From: Lentisphaeria bacterium UBA4640
GTDB lineage: Bacteria; Verrucomicrobiota; Lentisphaeria; Victivallales; UBA1829
Reading direction: 5' to 3'
Assembly: GCA_002405835.1 (NCBI GenBank)
Contig: DHMO01000045.1
Span: forward strand, 62,001 to 126,000
DNA: 64,000 bases
Notes under the pieces: model-generated
Told to the model about the DNA's origin: nothing
The model's database searches: none
The model's input: the letters and a program-made list of their open reading frames with translations, nothing else
Shown here: positions 51,506 to 61,500 of the stretch, piece by piece
Layout: each line of letters starts with the position of its first letter
Position numbering within the stretch: position 1 is the first letter of the stretch
Translations under genes and position numbers: made by a program

Positions 51506-51542
51506 ACGCGGGCGGCTGTTCTTGCTGAGCGGCCGCCCGCGT
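51506..51542 (+). terminator. GC-rich hairpin after the 382-residue gene
   Basis: An 11-base-pair stem (51506-51516 with 51532-51542) and a 15-base loop, followed by a weak T run (GTTTGTAT). It lies between convergent genes. Confidence 0.6.
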
Positions 51543-51569
51543 GTTTGTATGCATTTTAAGGCCGGGGAC

Positions 51570-52301
51570 TTATGCTTCTTCTGTGATTCGGCGGATGACC
51601 TCGGCGGCGCAGTGACAGCCGAAAACGGTCGGCATGTAAGAGATCGTGCCTAAAACGGAACGTTTGTTGCTGTTCATCGTTTCCGGATCGTAAACGGCGG
51701 TTTTGATGGGCGGCTCCGTCGAAAACACTGCGCGGCAGCCCGTACCTTTGAGTCCGAGACGGTGCAGGTGCTGGCGGACCGCTTTCGCAAGAGAACAGTT
51801 GAAGGTCTTTTCGAGGTCGACGCAACGGACGCACTCCGGATTTCTGCGCGCGCCGGACCCCATGGAGGAGACAATCTTCAGATTGCGTTTCAGACAGCCC
51901 GCAATCAGGTGAACCTTCGGAGCGAGCGTGTCGATTGCATCCAGAACGCAATCGAAACGGGCGGAATCCAGAAGGGACTGAAGCGTTTCATCTTTCAGAA
52001 ATTCATTGCGGACATGGAGTTTCAACCCCGGGTTGATTGTGAGAAGGCGTTCCGCCATTGCTTCCGCTTTGGAGCGGCCGGAGGTCAGAGTCGTCGCAAT
52101 AATCTGACGGTTGCGGTTGGAATCTTCCACAATATCGCCATCGACAATCGTGAGTTCGCCGACGGCGGTACGGGCGAGCAGCTCCGTTGCAATTCCGCCG
52201 ACTCCGCCGAGACCGACGCACAGGATGTGGGCCCGTTCAACCCGGTGCAGAGCCTCTTCGCCAAGAAGAAGCTCCGTCCGGCACTGCCAGCCTGTATTCA
52301 T
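51570..52301 (-). CDS. tcdA: tRNA threonylcarbamoyladenosine dehydratase
   Basis: 243 residues of the ThiF/E1 group. RTELLLGEEALHRVERAHILCVGLGGVGGIATELLAR has the arginine and ATP-binding GxGGVG loop; DGDIVEDSNRNRQI is the second nucleotide motif; DAIDTLAPKVHLIAGC and SSMGSGARRNPE complete the TcdA pattern. It closes t6A37 into the cyclic ct6A form in tRNAs. It overlaps tatD by 4 bases and is the last gene of the lpxC run. Confidence 0.88.
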   Translation of the reverse strand: MNTGWQCRTELLLGEEALHRVERAHILCVGLGGVGGIATELLARTAVGELTIVDGDIVEDSNRNRQIIATTLTSGRSKAEAMAERLLTINPGLKLHVRNEFLKDETLQSLLDSARFDCVLDAIDTLAPKVHLIAGCLKRNLKIVSSMGSGARRNPECVRCVDLEKTFNCSLAKAVRQHLHRLGLKGTGCRAVFSTEPPIKTAVYDPETMNSNKRSVLGTISYMPTVFGCHCAAEVIRRITEEA

Positions 52302-53002
52302 TTGCCGAAGACCCTCCGGTAGTTTTCGGCGAGCTGCTCTTTGAGTTCGTCGACTTCGCAGTCGCGGAGTTCCGCGGCGGCTTTGTAGATGTATTCAATG
52401 GGGAGGGTGCTCTCATCGGTTTCCAGAAAGAAGGATTCCGGTTCGAGTTCGCCGATTACGTCACGCGCCTTCGACTGCTCTTCTGTAATCGCTTCGCCGA
52501 AGGAGAGCAAAATATTGTGTTTCAGGAGCGACTCCGCCGTTTCAAGCGAGCTGCGGAAGCCGTGAACGATCCACGTCTGTTTCGGAGCGTACTGCTTTTT
52601 GATGCGGATGATCTCCTGCCAGCTGCGGACCGAGTGGACGACGACCGGGAGGTTGAAGCGGTGCGCAAGCTGAATCTGCGCGATGAAAACCTTTTCCTGG
52701 ATTTCATGCGGGACAAGGGAAAACTTGTCAAGTCCGCATTCTCCGACTGCAATGACCGCTCCGGCGTTTTCCGTCAGTACGTCCTCCATGATTTTGAGGT
52801 CGCGCTCCAGAAACTCGGTGTCGATGTTTTTGGGATGAATGCCGATGGTGAAATGTGCGGGAAGTTCCTCCACTTCGCCCGATACATCGGGGAAGATGTT
52901 CTGAATCCGCATGACATCCGCGTCATCGGGGATGAATGAGTGTGTGTGAAAATCAATGTAAGACGGAGGCTTTTCTTCCGGCGTGTGATCTTCTTGAGAC
53001 AT
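52298..53002 (-). CDS. tatD: TatD-family metal-dependent hydrolase
   Basis: A 234-residue TIM-barrel protein with the amidohydrolase-type metal sites: HTH near residue 19, the ECGLD glutamate (residue about 88), then the VVHSVRSW and VHGFRSS histidines and the ETDES aspartate. It is somewhat shorter than E. coli TatD (260) and nearer to YcfH-like forms. Members act as 3'-5' DNA exonucleases or on D-aminoacyl-tRNA; the role here is not resolved. Confidence 0.85.
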   Translation of the reverse strand: MSQEDHTPEEKPPSYIDFHTHSFIPDDADVMRIQNIFPDVSGEVEELPAHFTIGIHPKNIDTEFLERDLKIMEDVLTENAGAVIAVGECGLDKFSLVPHEIQEKVFIAQIQLAHRFNLPVVVHSVRSWQEIIRIKKQYAPKQTWIVHGFRSSLETAESLLKHNILLSFGEAITEEQSKARDVIGELEPESFFLETDESTLPIEYIYKAAAELRDCEVDELKEQLAENYRRVFGK

Positions 53003-53012
53003 CTTGGTTCCT

Positions 53013-54302
53013 TTATGTTAAGTTGCGCATTCTGGCGACAAATGAAGCATCGCAATCCGCGCTCATCGGGAGCGTGCGGAGCATTCCGCTGCACTCCGTT
53101 CCATCCGGCGCGCGGAATGGCTCCAGATGAAATTCGGGGTGACGGGAGAGAAAATCAAGGACGACTTTTTCGTCCTCCCGTTCGAACAGCGAACAGGTCG
53201 CATAGAGGAGGACGCCGCCCTTGCGGACACCTGCCGATGCATTTTCGAGAATTTGAGACTGGATAGCGGTCAACTCTTCCACTCGGGAAAGAGGCGTTGT
53301 CCAGCGTCCGTCGGGGTTGCGGCGCCAGCGTCCGGAGGAGGAGCAGGGGGCGTCGATGAGAACTCCGTCAAACTGTCCGGCTTTCGAACCGGTCGGACGT
53401 GTGCCGTCCCACTCCGCACAGCGGATGTTCGGGAAAGCGGCGCGTGCGGCGCGGCGCTTGAGATCTTCGAGTTTGTAGGCGCGGATATCGGTGGCATAAA
53501 CGGTTCCGCGGCGCTGCATCATATCGGCGAGCTGAAGCGATTTTCCGCCGCCGCCCGCACAGACATCCCACCAGGATTCACCGGGCTGCGCCATACATGC
53601 GCGTCCGATGCACTGAGACGAGAAATCCTGAATTTCAAACTTGCCCGCGAGAAATTCGGGCGTGTTGTAGAGACTGCCGCGCGCATCAGCAATTTTCAGT
53701 GAATTCGGTGAAAAGGGGAGCTGTTCCGCGGCAAAACCGCTGTGGTTCAGATCCGCAATCAAAGCTGAGACGTTTGGCGTCTGGGCGCGGAGCCACATCG
53801 GCGGACGTTTCTGCATGCAGAGCGGAAGTGTATCATTTTTCCGGAGCGGTTCCGGCAGCTCATCCTTGAACCAGGCAGGAAAAAGGTTCCATGCATCGGG
53901 CGGTTGTGGAATTGAAAGCAGCACGGCAAAACGTTCCCCGGGAGTCGGACGGGAAAGTGCGCGGGTCCAGAGTTCCGGTGCAATTCCGGCTTCGGCGGCC
54001 CAGCAGAAAGCGGCGTCGGGTGCGGAGCCTTCGGCCGCGCATGCGGCGGCAAGCGCAAGCGGAAGATTCGCTTCGATTCCGGCGGCGCGGATCCAGCCGA
54101 GCCAGCGGAATGCGGCAAACAGCGTATTGGATATGAAGCGGCGGTCGCGGGATCCGATCCGTTTTTCACGGCGGAACTTCGCTGCGGCAAAGCGGTCGGC
54201 GGTGTCTCCGTTCGAGAGAACCGCATCAAGTGCTTCCCTGACGAACGCGAGACAGAAGTTAGCCTGCGCCCGGGCGATTCCGCCGTTTTTCGTGGTACTC
54301 AT
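53013..54302 (-). CDS. rsmB: RsmB/RsmF-type rRNA (cytosine-C5) methyltransferase
   Basis: 429 residues: an N-terminal NusB-like helical part (about 5-140), then the Rossmann methyltransferase domain. SAM is bound by DVCAGGGGKSLQLA, the catalytic cysteine lies in motif VI ATCSLFERED and the second in motif IV IDAPCSSSGRWRRNPD. It methylates a cytosine of 16S rRNA (C967 in E. coli for RsmB); the exact site cannot be told from sequence. Confidence 0.85.
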   Translation of the reverse strand: MSTTKNGGIARAQANFCLAFVREALDAVLSNGDTADRFAAAKFRREKRIGSRDRRFISNTLFAAFRWLGWIRAAGIEANLPLALAAACAAEGSAPDAAFCWAAEAGIAPELWTRALSRPTPGERFAVLLSIPQPPDAWNLFPAWFKDELPEPLRKNDTLPLCMQKRPPMWLRAQTPNVSALIADLNHSGFAAEQLPFSPNSLKIADARGSLYNTPEFLAGKFEIQDFSSQCIGRACMAQPGESWWDVCAGGGGKSLQLADMMQRRGTVYATDIRAYKLEDLKRRAARAAFPNIRCAEWDGTRPTGSKAGQFDGVLIDAPCSSSGRWRRNPDGRWTTPLSRVEELTAIQSQILENASAGVRKGGVLLYATCSLFEREDEKVVLDFLSRHPEFHLEPFRAPDGTECSGMLRTLPMSADCDASFVARMRNLT

Positions 54303-54320
54303 ACAGTGGATGGTGCTCCG

Positions 54321-56552
54321 TCAGGACTTTTTCGGCTTCAGAATCACGGCTCCGAGCCACGGGAGGCGCAGAGTGATGTGCTGGGACTGTCCATGATACA
54401 GCCCGTCCTGCGTGTGCATGATGCAGGAATTCAGAAGGTTCGTTCCGCCGTATTCGGAACGATCGGTGTTGAAAACTTCCTCCCATTCGCCGGGGAGGGG
54501 AACTCCGGTCACATAGTTGTCGCGGACAACCGGTGTGAGATTCAGAATGATGACAACCGGGTTTTCGTGCGCATCGTCCCAGCGGATGAAGGAGACGATG
54601 GACTGGCGGTAGTCGCCGCCGTCAAGCCACTGGAAACCGTCGGGTGAGAAGTCATTATTCCAGAGCGAGGGGGTTGCCTTGTAGAACTTGTTGAGGGCGC
54701 GAACCATTGTCTGCATGGCTTTGTGCTGGGGATAATCAAGCAGGAACCAGTCGAGCGGAGCTTTTTCATTCCACTCGATCCATTGAGCAAACTCGCCGCC
54801 CATGAAGAGCAGTTTTTTGCCCGGGTGCATCGTCATGTAGGCATAAAGTGCGCGGAGGTTTGCAAACTTCTGCTGATAATCGCCCGGCATTTTGTTGAGA
54901 AGCGAGCGCTTGCCGTGAACGACTTCATCGTGACTCAGCGGAAGAATGAAATTTTCCGAGAACGCATAGAGCAGGGAGAAGGTCAGCTTGCCGTGATTGT
55001 AGCTGCGGTAGATGGGGTCGAGCTCCATATATTCGAGCGTGTCGTGCATCCAGCCCATGTTCCACTTGAAGGTGAAGCCGAGTCCGCCGAGATAGGTCGG
55101 CTTGGAAACACCGGGCCAGGATGTCGATTCTTCGGCGATCATCGCAATGCCGGGGTGCAGTTCATGCGCAAGTTCGTTGAGACGTTTCAGGAATGCGACT
55201 GCTTCGAGGTTTTCATTGCCGCCGTATTTGTTCGGGATCCACTGTCCGGCTTCGCGGGAGTAGTCAAGATAGAGCATCGAGGCGACGGCGTCGACGCGGA
55301 GACCGTCCACGTGGAAGCGGTCGAGCCAGTAGAGTGCGCTGCCGAGCAGGAAGCCTTTGACTTCGTTTCTGCCGAAATTGAAGATGTATGTCCCCCAGTC
55401 TTTCTGCTCACCCTGACGGGGGTCGGCGTGTTCATAAAGAGCGGTGCCGTCAAAGCGTCCGAGCGAGAAGGCGTCTTTCGGGAAATGAGCGGGAACCCAG
55501 TCGAGAATGACGCCGATGCCGAGTTCGTGCATGTGGTTGATGAAGTACGCGAAGTCTTCAGGGGTGCCGAAGCGGGCGGTGGGGGCGTAGAAACCGGAGA
55601 CCTGATATCCCCAGGACTGGTCGAGCGGGTGTTCGCAGATCGGCAGGAGTTCCACGTGAGTGTAGCCCATGTCGACGACGTACTTGCCGAGGGCGTCAGC
55701 GAGCTGACGGTAATTGTTGAAGTCATCTTCTCCGGTCATGGGCGTTGTGCCGGGCCCCTGCCAGGAACCGAGATGAACTTCATAAATGTTCATCGGGGAC
55801 TTCTGGATATTGTTTTTTGCGCGGTTTTCGAGCCACGCGGAATCTGTCCAGGCGAACGGTTCGGGATCGGCGACGATTCCGGCGTTTGAGGGACGCATTT
55901 CGGTGCGCCACGCATAGGGATCGAGTTTGGTGAAGACATCGCCGTTTTTGGCGCGGATTTCATATTTGTAGACTTCACCGGGCTGAATTCCGGGGAGGAA
56001 AAGCTCCCAGACGCCGGAGTTGCCGAGCAGACGCATCGGCTCGCGGCGCCCGTCCCAGCAGTTGAAGTTGCCGACAACGGAGACGCGGTCGGCGTTCGGC
56101 GCCCAAACGGTGAAGCGGACGCCGCGCGTGCCGTCGACCGTGATGCAGTGCGCGCCCATCATCTCGTAGACCTTGTGGTGCTCGCCGGAGTTGAATAGAT
56201 AGACGTCCATCTCACCGACAGCGGGGAGGAAGGAATAGGGATCACGTGCGCGGAAAGAGGTCCCGTTGGGGAACTGTTTTTCCACTTCATAACGGAAGAA
56301 TTTGCGGACGGGAAATTCCGCCGCAAAGAGTCCATCGGGGTGAATTTTTTTCAGGACGGCGGTTGTCCGGGAGTTTTCACCGAAAACCTTGACGGATTCC
56401 GCCATGGGGTCGAAAACACGGACGATAACATTTCCGCCGGGCGCGGTGTGCATGCCGAGCACGGAGTGCGGATCGGTCATGCGTCCTTCCAGCAGAGAAC
56501 GGAGCTTTCCGGGCTCCGGAATCAGAGAATCTGTTTTCTTTTTAGCCGCCAT
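54321..56552 (-). CDS. glgB: 1,4-alpha-glucan branching enzyme
   Basis: 743 residues, GH13. An N-terminal domain and a CBM48 (from about VRFTWAPNADRVSVVGNFNCWDGRREPM) precede the catalytic barrel with DGLRVDAVASMLYLDY (nucleophile Asp), AEESTSWPGV (acid/base Glu) and LSHDEVVHGKRSLLNKMPGD (transition-state Asp), then a C-terminal beta domain. It adds alpha-1,6 branches to glycogen. No other glg gene is here. GGAGG before 56552 sets the start and excludes a 9-codon extension. It lies 16 bases after fabZ. Confidence 0.96.
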   Translation of the reverse strand: MAAKKKTDSLIPEPGKLRSLLEGRMTDPHSVLGMHTAPGGNVIVRVFDPMAESVKVFGENSRTTAVLKKIHPDGLFAAEFPVRKFFRYEVEKQFPNGTSFRARDPYSFLPAVGEMDVYLFNSGEHHKVYEMMGAHCITVDGTRGVRFTVWAPNADRVSVVGNFNCWDGRREPMRLLGNSGVWELFLPGIQPGEVYKYEIRAKNGDVFTKLDPYAWRTEMRPSNAGIVADPEPFAWTDSAWLENRAKNNIQKSPMNIYEVHLGSWQGPGTTPMTGEDDFNNYRQLADALGKYVVDMGYTHVELLPICEHPLDQSWGYQVSGFYAPTARFGTPEDFAYFINHMHELGIGVILDWVPAHFPKDAFSLGRFDGTALYEHADPRQGEQKDWGTYIFNFGRNEVKGFLLGSALYWLDRFHVDGLRVDAVASMLYLDYSREAGQWIPNKYGGNENLEAVAFLKRLNELAHELHPGIAMIAEESTSWPGVSKPTYLGGLGFTFKWNMGWMHDTLEYMELDPIYRSYNHGKLTFSLLYAFSENFILPLSHDEVVHGKRSLLNKMPGDYQQKFANLRALYAYMTMHPGKKLLFMGGEFAQWIEWNEKAPLDWFLLDYPQHKAMQTMVRALNKFYKATPSLWNNDFSPDGFQWLDGGDYRQSIVSFIRWDDAHENPVVIILNLTPVVRDNYVTGVPLPGEWEEVFNTDRSEYGGTNLLNSCIMHTQDGLYHGQSQHITLRLPWLGAVILKPKKS

Positions 56553-56568
56553 CCTGCACCTCCGGAGA

Positions 56569-57480
56569 TCAGGGATCAACGATCGCGAACATCATGTTCA
56601 TATTTGCGATGCGCTCGCCGTCGACGGTGATGAAGCCTTCGCCTTTTCCGAACTTGGATTTCGTTTCGGGAATATCGACTTCCAGAACGAGCTGGTCGCC
56701 GGGGAGAATGGGCTTCAGGTATTCCGCATGGTCGATCGCCATGAAGTATGCGAGCTTGCCTTTGTTCTTTTCGTTCGAAAGCATGATGATGGCGCCGGCC
56801 TGCGCGAGAATTTCGGGCTGGACGGTTCCGGTCAGGACGGAATAGCCGTCGGTATAGCGGCGGAGAGCGGGCTCTTCTGCGGTGATGTTTTTGACGGCGG
56901 TGACATGGGGCCCTTCAATCTTGGAGACATAGTCGACGAAGAGGAAGGGGTAGCGGTGCGGGATGAGGGCGGCGATCTTCTCGACGTCCATCGGGCTTTC
57001 AGCGCACTTGTCGAATTCGTTGAAAGAGGGCATTGCGGGCTGGACTCTTTCGCGGACACCGAAGGTTATCTGAGCCTGGGCGGTTAGACCGGACTTGTTG
57101 GTTGCTGTTGCGGAAAGAGTGACGGTGTCGGAGGTTTCCGCGATGATTTCCGCTTCGAGCATGATTCTGTCGCCGGGATTGTTCGGGCGGCGGAATTTGA
57201 CTTTGTTCAGTTCCTTGATGTAGATATCGCCTTCGCGGTTCGGGTCAAGACGCTTCCAGACGGCGAGTTCAGCGAGCTGCGCCATGGATTCGACCTGGAG
57301 GACGCCGGGGACGATCGGGTGGTGGGGGAAGTGTCCCTGGAAATACCACTCATTCATGGTGACGCTCTTGAGACCGACAACCTTTTTGGGGTCGTCGAGG
57401 CAGGCGCGGTCGAGAAGCAGCATCCGGTCATTGTAGGGAAGCTGTTTCAGAATTTGATTGTGTGTCAGAATTTCAGCCAT
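56569..57480 (-). CDS. fabZ: Tandem FabZ-type 3-hydroxyacyl-ACP dehydratase, second domain degenerate
   Basis: 303 residues, twice the normal length, made of two hotdog domains. Domain 1 (about 8-145) has the catalytic pair H50 and E64 in GHFPHHPIVPGVLQVESMAQ. Domain 2 (about 165-303, starting IPHRYPFLFVDYV, itself typical FabZ) keeps the glutamate equivalent (E223 in QPEILAQAG) but has RRYTDGYSVLTG where GHFP should be, so its catalytic histidine is lost. Domain 1 would dehydrate 3-hydroxyacyl-ACP in fatty acid synthesis; domain 2 may be structural or bind acyl chains. It is 13 bases after lpxC, the same order as the lpxC-fabZ fusion of Bacteroidetes but not fused. Confidence 0.85.
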   Translation of the reverse strand: MAEILTHNQILKQLPYNDRMLLLDRACLDDPKKVVGLKSVTMNEWYFQGHFPHHPIVPGVLQVESMAQLAELAVWKRLDPNREGDIYIKELNKVKFRRPNNPGDRIMLEAEIIAETSDTVTLSATATNKSGLTAQAQITFGVRERVQPAMPSFNEFDKCAESPMDVEKIAALIPHRYPFLFVDYVSKIEGPHVTAVKNITAEEPALRRYTDGYSVLTGTVQPEILAQAGAIIMLSNEKNKGKLAYFMAIDHAEYLKPILPGDQLVLEVDIPETKSKFGKGEGFITVDGERIANMNMMFAIVDP

Positions 57481-57493
57481 CGGTGGTATCCTT

Positions 57494-58351
57494 TCATGAA
57501 TTTTGATGATTCGCTGCGTATTGAGCCAGCATTTCGCCCGCGAGTTTGACGTGGGTGGGGTGACCCGCCCGGATCGCGGTGACTTTGGCGCGAACCCTCA
57601 TGCCGGTCAGATAAATGTCGCCTACGAGGTCCATCATTTTGTGGCGGGCGAATTCCTCCTTGTGACGCATACCGTCTTTGGAGATGATTGCGCCGTCATG
57701 CATGATGACCGCGTTGTCGAGACTTCCGCCTTTGACGAGCCCGGCGGCGAGAAGCTGGGCGAGTTCGCCGTAGATGCAGAAGGTCCGGGAGTCGGAAAGT
57801 TCCCGTCCGAACGATTCCGGTGTGACGATGCAGGAGAAATCCTGTTTGTCAAGCGGAGTTGCTCCGTATTCGACATGGCAGATGATTTCAAAGTTGTCCG
57901 CCGGTTCGAGCAGAAGATGACTGTTGCCGGCGTCGACGGTGATCGGTGCGCTGGCGGTCCAGTATTTCGCGGGGGCGGAGAGCTGCTGAAGCCCGGCTTC
58001 CTGAATGCCGTCAAAGTAAGCCTTTGCGGAACCGTCGGCGATCGGCGGCTCCGGTCCGTCCATTTCGACAATGGCGTTGTCGACCTGCGAGGCGTGCAGA
58101 GACGCCATGATATGCTCAACCGTTACGACGAATGCGCCCGTCGTGCGGGAGGCGATAGTTGTTGCACGGCGTACGTCGATGACGTTTCCGGCGACTGCCT
58201 GCACTTCGGGTTTTCCCGGCATATCGACGCGGCGGAAGACGATGCCCGTGTTTTCGGGGGCGGGGAGAATCCGCAGTGTCGCCCGGACTCCTGTATGGAG
58301 CGTGATTCCGGAGACGGTCACTTCTTTTTTAACAGTGTTCTGATAGTCCAT
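57494..58351 (-). CDS. lpxC: UDP-3-O-acyl-N-acetylglucosamine deacetylase
   Basis: 285 residues. The first committed enzyme of lipid A synthesis. Zinc ligands H80 (VEHIMASLHA), H237 and D241 (HKMMDLVGD), and the general histidine H264 (AGHPTH) fit the E. coli positions H79, H238, D242, H265. The start at 58351 gives the usual N-terminus (YQNTVKKEVTVSGITLHTG); the open frame runs 12 codons further with no better ribosome site. First gene of the six-gene run down to tcdA. Confidence 0.95.
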   Translation of the reverse strand: MDYQNTVKKEVTVSGITLHTGVRATLRILPAPENTGIVFRRVDMPGKPEVQAVAGNVIDVRRATTIASRTTGAFVVTVEHIMASLHASQVDNAIVEMDGPEPPIADGSAKAYFDGIQEAGLQQLSAPAKYWTASAPITVDAGNSHLLLEPADNFEIICHVEYGATPLDKQDFSCIVTPESFGRELSDSRTFCIYGELAQLLAAGLVKGGSLDNAVIMHDGAIISKDGMRHKEEFARHKMMDLVGDIYLTGMRVRAKVTAIRAGHPTHVKLAGEMLAQYAANHQNS

Positions 58352-58396
58352 TTCAGTTTTATGCGCCCTTGTTAATAAAAATTCCAATCAATGGGA

Positions 58397-58425
58397 AATT
58401 TAGCGCCAAAACCTGCGATATTCAA
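58397..58425 (-). promoter_or_regulatory. Putative promoter of the lpxC run
   Basis: Minus strand TTGAAT (58425-58420), a 17-base spacer and TAAATT (58402-58397). Confidence 0.5.
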
Positions 58426-58463
58426 GTTTTCTGTTCAATTTTATTCTGTTTTTCTTTAAAAAA

Positions 58464-58500
58464 CAGGTCTGCAGAGCTTTTTCAAGGCTCTGCGGACCTG
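58464..58500 (-). terminator. Terminator of the GH106-like gene
   Basis: A stem of 14 pairs with one G-T (58464-58477 with 58487-58500), followed on the minus strand by a run of T. Confidence 0.8.
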
Positions 58501-58514
58501 AAAATTGAACTTTT

Positions 58515-61500
58515 TCAGTCACATCCGAAGCGGAGGAAGCAGTATTCGCTGTTCCAGTCGGGTGCGCCGTTGGGACAGAAAACTCCGGGATCCTTGTAGA
58601 AGGAGGCCGGGCCGACGCCGAAGAGTTCGCCTTCTTCCTTATGGAAGGGGCCGAGCATGTTGCGCAGTGAATTCACCAGTGTGATCCGCAGGGTGTTCGC
58701 ACCGGCTTTCAGAACTCCGTCAGGAATATCCAGCGAATAATCCGGGCGGCGGATGGAGCCGAGTTTTGTCCCGTTCAGTTCGAGTTTCGCGATGTTCGCG
58801 AAGACATGACTGAATGCGATGCGGCAGGGCTCGTTTTCTTTTCCGGCTTCCACGTTGACTGTCTGTTCGAGTGTGATTTTGCCGGCGAAGAAGGGGAAGC
58901 CAAACTGTTCGAGATGACGGATATCCGCCGTTTCCGGCTGAGCTTCGAGCGTGAACGGTCCGGCGCAGCGTTCGCCGTTGCGTTCCAGATCGCGGAAGGT
59001 GGCTTGGGCTGCAACGCCGAATCTGCCGCAGATGTAAACGGCTTCGATTTCCGAATCGAACGCGAGTTTGTTCTTTTCCGATTCGAACACGCGTGACGCC
59101 GCGATGCCTTTGTAGGTTTCCGGCGGCTGATGGAAGGTCGTGCGCAGACGGATCACATTTCTGCCCTTGACAACGGCGTCTCCGATGGCAATGCGTTCAA
59201 ACGCCTTGTCGGCGAAGAAACCTTCCGGCTTGTTGGAGACAGATTTGCCGTTGACGCTGATTTCGTAGCGTTCCGGACGCTCGATGAGGAGTGTGAGCGG
59301 AGTTCCGGCGGGGAAGGTTTCGCCGACGGTGAATTCATACGTCAGAACGGTGTCCACATCGCGCTCATAGGTCAGGAGTTTGTCCTGGACGGAGAGAACG
59401 TATTCATGATCGGAAATTTTTTCGCCGTCCGCTTCGTAACCGCAGTAATCCAGAGTCAGCAAGTTTTCGGATGCTTCCGCAATGCGGTATTCCGGCTTGA
59501 GAGCGAGCGATTTTTCCGGATGAATCACGGGTTTCGCGGATTCGATTTCTGTGTCGCGCGCCAGCAGCATGAATGCTCCGGCGGGTTCGAAACGGTGCGG
59601 AACTTTGAGCCCTTGAGCCGTTTTTTCGAAGTGGACCGGAACAATTTTTCCTGTTTCGGGATCAAATGCCTCCACACCTGCGGCATCGAGATAAAGTTCT
59701 GTTTCGAAAGATTCGAAACGTTCGATGTTGACGTAGTAGTAGAGACGCGCGGGCTTGCCGTCGAGATTGGTGAAATAGCGGCGGGCAACATGGATTTTCT
59801 TTGCCTGGCAGTCCGGATCGGTGATTTGATCCGCGGCGGTTCCCTTGAGCGGAACGGCGATGGGATCGGCGAGCTTTGCGGCTTCGCGGATCATCGCTTC
59901 GGAGGAATCGAACCACTGAATCTGCTTGAGGAGCGGGAGGTCGTCCGCGAGTTCTCCGCCAAGATAGAAATGCGGATCCAAATCGTTCTGCACGCCAAGG
60001 ATTTTTCCGCCCTGGCGGACGAATTCCGCGAGGAGTTCCGCCTGTTTCGGGGAGAGGTTTATGAGTTTCGGCAGGAGAACGAGCGAGTAGCTCTGCTTGC
60101 CGATGACGAGGCGTCCGTTCTGCACGGAGCCGTAGAGTTCCATGAGAGTTTCATCGCCGTAGTGATGGTTGATGTGCGCGGCTTCAAGTTCCCTGCTGAG
60201 GTTCTCGAAGTTGGCGGAATAGAGCATGTAATGATCGGTCGCTTCACGCGTTTGATCGTGGAAGATGTGCGCGGTTGTGATGCCGTGCAGGAGCAGGACA
60301 TTGGTGCGGATTTCTCCGTTTGCGAGCATGACGCCGACACGGGAGAAAGCATCGTTGAACGGACGGTAGTGTTCCCACCACGGCTGGTGAATGAAGAGAG
60401 AGGCGGGATAGTCGCGTTTGCGGATTCCGCGGAGGGAGTAGCCCTCCAGATGCTGGCAGAGCAGGTTGATGCCGTGTACGGTCTGCCACTGATAAAGCCA
60501 CTTCAGGTCGGCGAAATCGACCGCCCATCCGCAAAGTGCGAACGTTTCGGAGAGAATCTGATTGAGTCCCGTCTGAGCCGCCGCGCTGGCGAGCTGAAGC
60601 GTGGTTGCGACGGAAACCGTGCCGCGTCCGAGTGCATCCATGCCGGGAATGTGGAAATACTGGTACATCGGCATGACGGCGCCGTTGCTGGTGAGCTGGG
60701 ATGCGTAGTTGTCTTCGCAGACCATGTGACCTGTGAGTTTCCAGCCGTGAGCAGTGCACCAGTCATGGATCGGTTTCATGAAATTGTTCATGAACAGGCG
60801 TGTTGTGAGGCGCCAGAAACGCCAGCGTGTGCGTTCGAACCGGTCGGTTTTGAAGAAGAGTGCGGGGAGAACATCGAGCAGTTCTTCGGCATAGGCGGCG
60901 CGGTATTCGCTTTCGTAAATGAACGACCACGGAATGCCGTTGCGGGAGATCTGCGGCTCATCGGTGAAGAAGCCCTTCATCTCCCTGCGTTCAGATTCGG
61001 AGAGACGGTTGTAGTATTCCTGATGGGTGACTTCAAGGAATTTGTCCGTTACCTTGCGGTCGAGCGTGTCGACATAGTAGGGGTTGACATCGAAATAGAA
61101 GAGGAGAACTTCGCTCTGCGCCTTCGCCTCTTCTTCGGAAATGCGTTTGCAATCAAGGGAGTAAACCGCAATTTTATGATCCGCTTTGGCGAGATCCGCG
61201 GGGGAGACTTTGCGGCAGCGCAGATACTTCTGCTGATATTCGAGTCCGAGACCGTTGACGATTCCGCCGCCGAATCCGCTGGGCCAGCCGTTTTCATCGT
61301 AAGCCCACGGGTTCATGTCGCATTTTTCCGCTGCATGAATGGCGGCTTTGGTGACATCGAACCAGTCATCGGAGAGATAGTCGGTGAGGAGACCGCCGCG
61401 AGCATGCATGAAGAAGCCGCCGATTCCGGCGTCGTGCATCAGTTCGATCTGGCGGGCAAGCTCACCGGCTTCGAGCTTGTCGTTCCAGCTCCAGAACGGA

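Noticed and set aside
57480..57494. lpxC-fabZ fusion as in Bacteroidetes
   Set aside because: lpxC has its own stop and fabZ its own AAAGGA ribosome site and ATG, with 13 bases in between.
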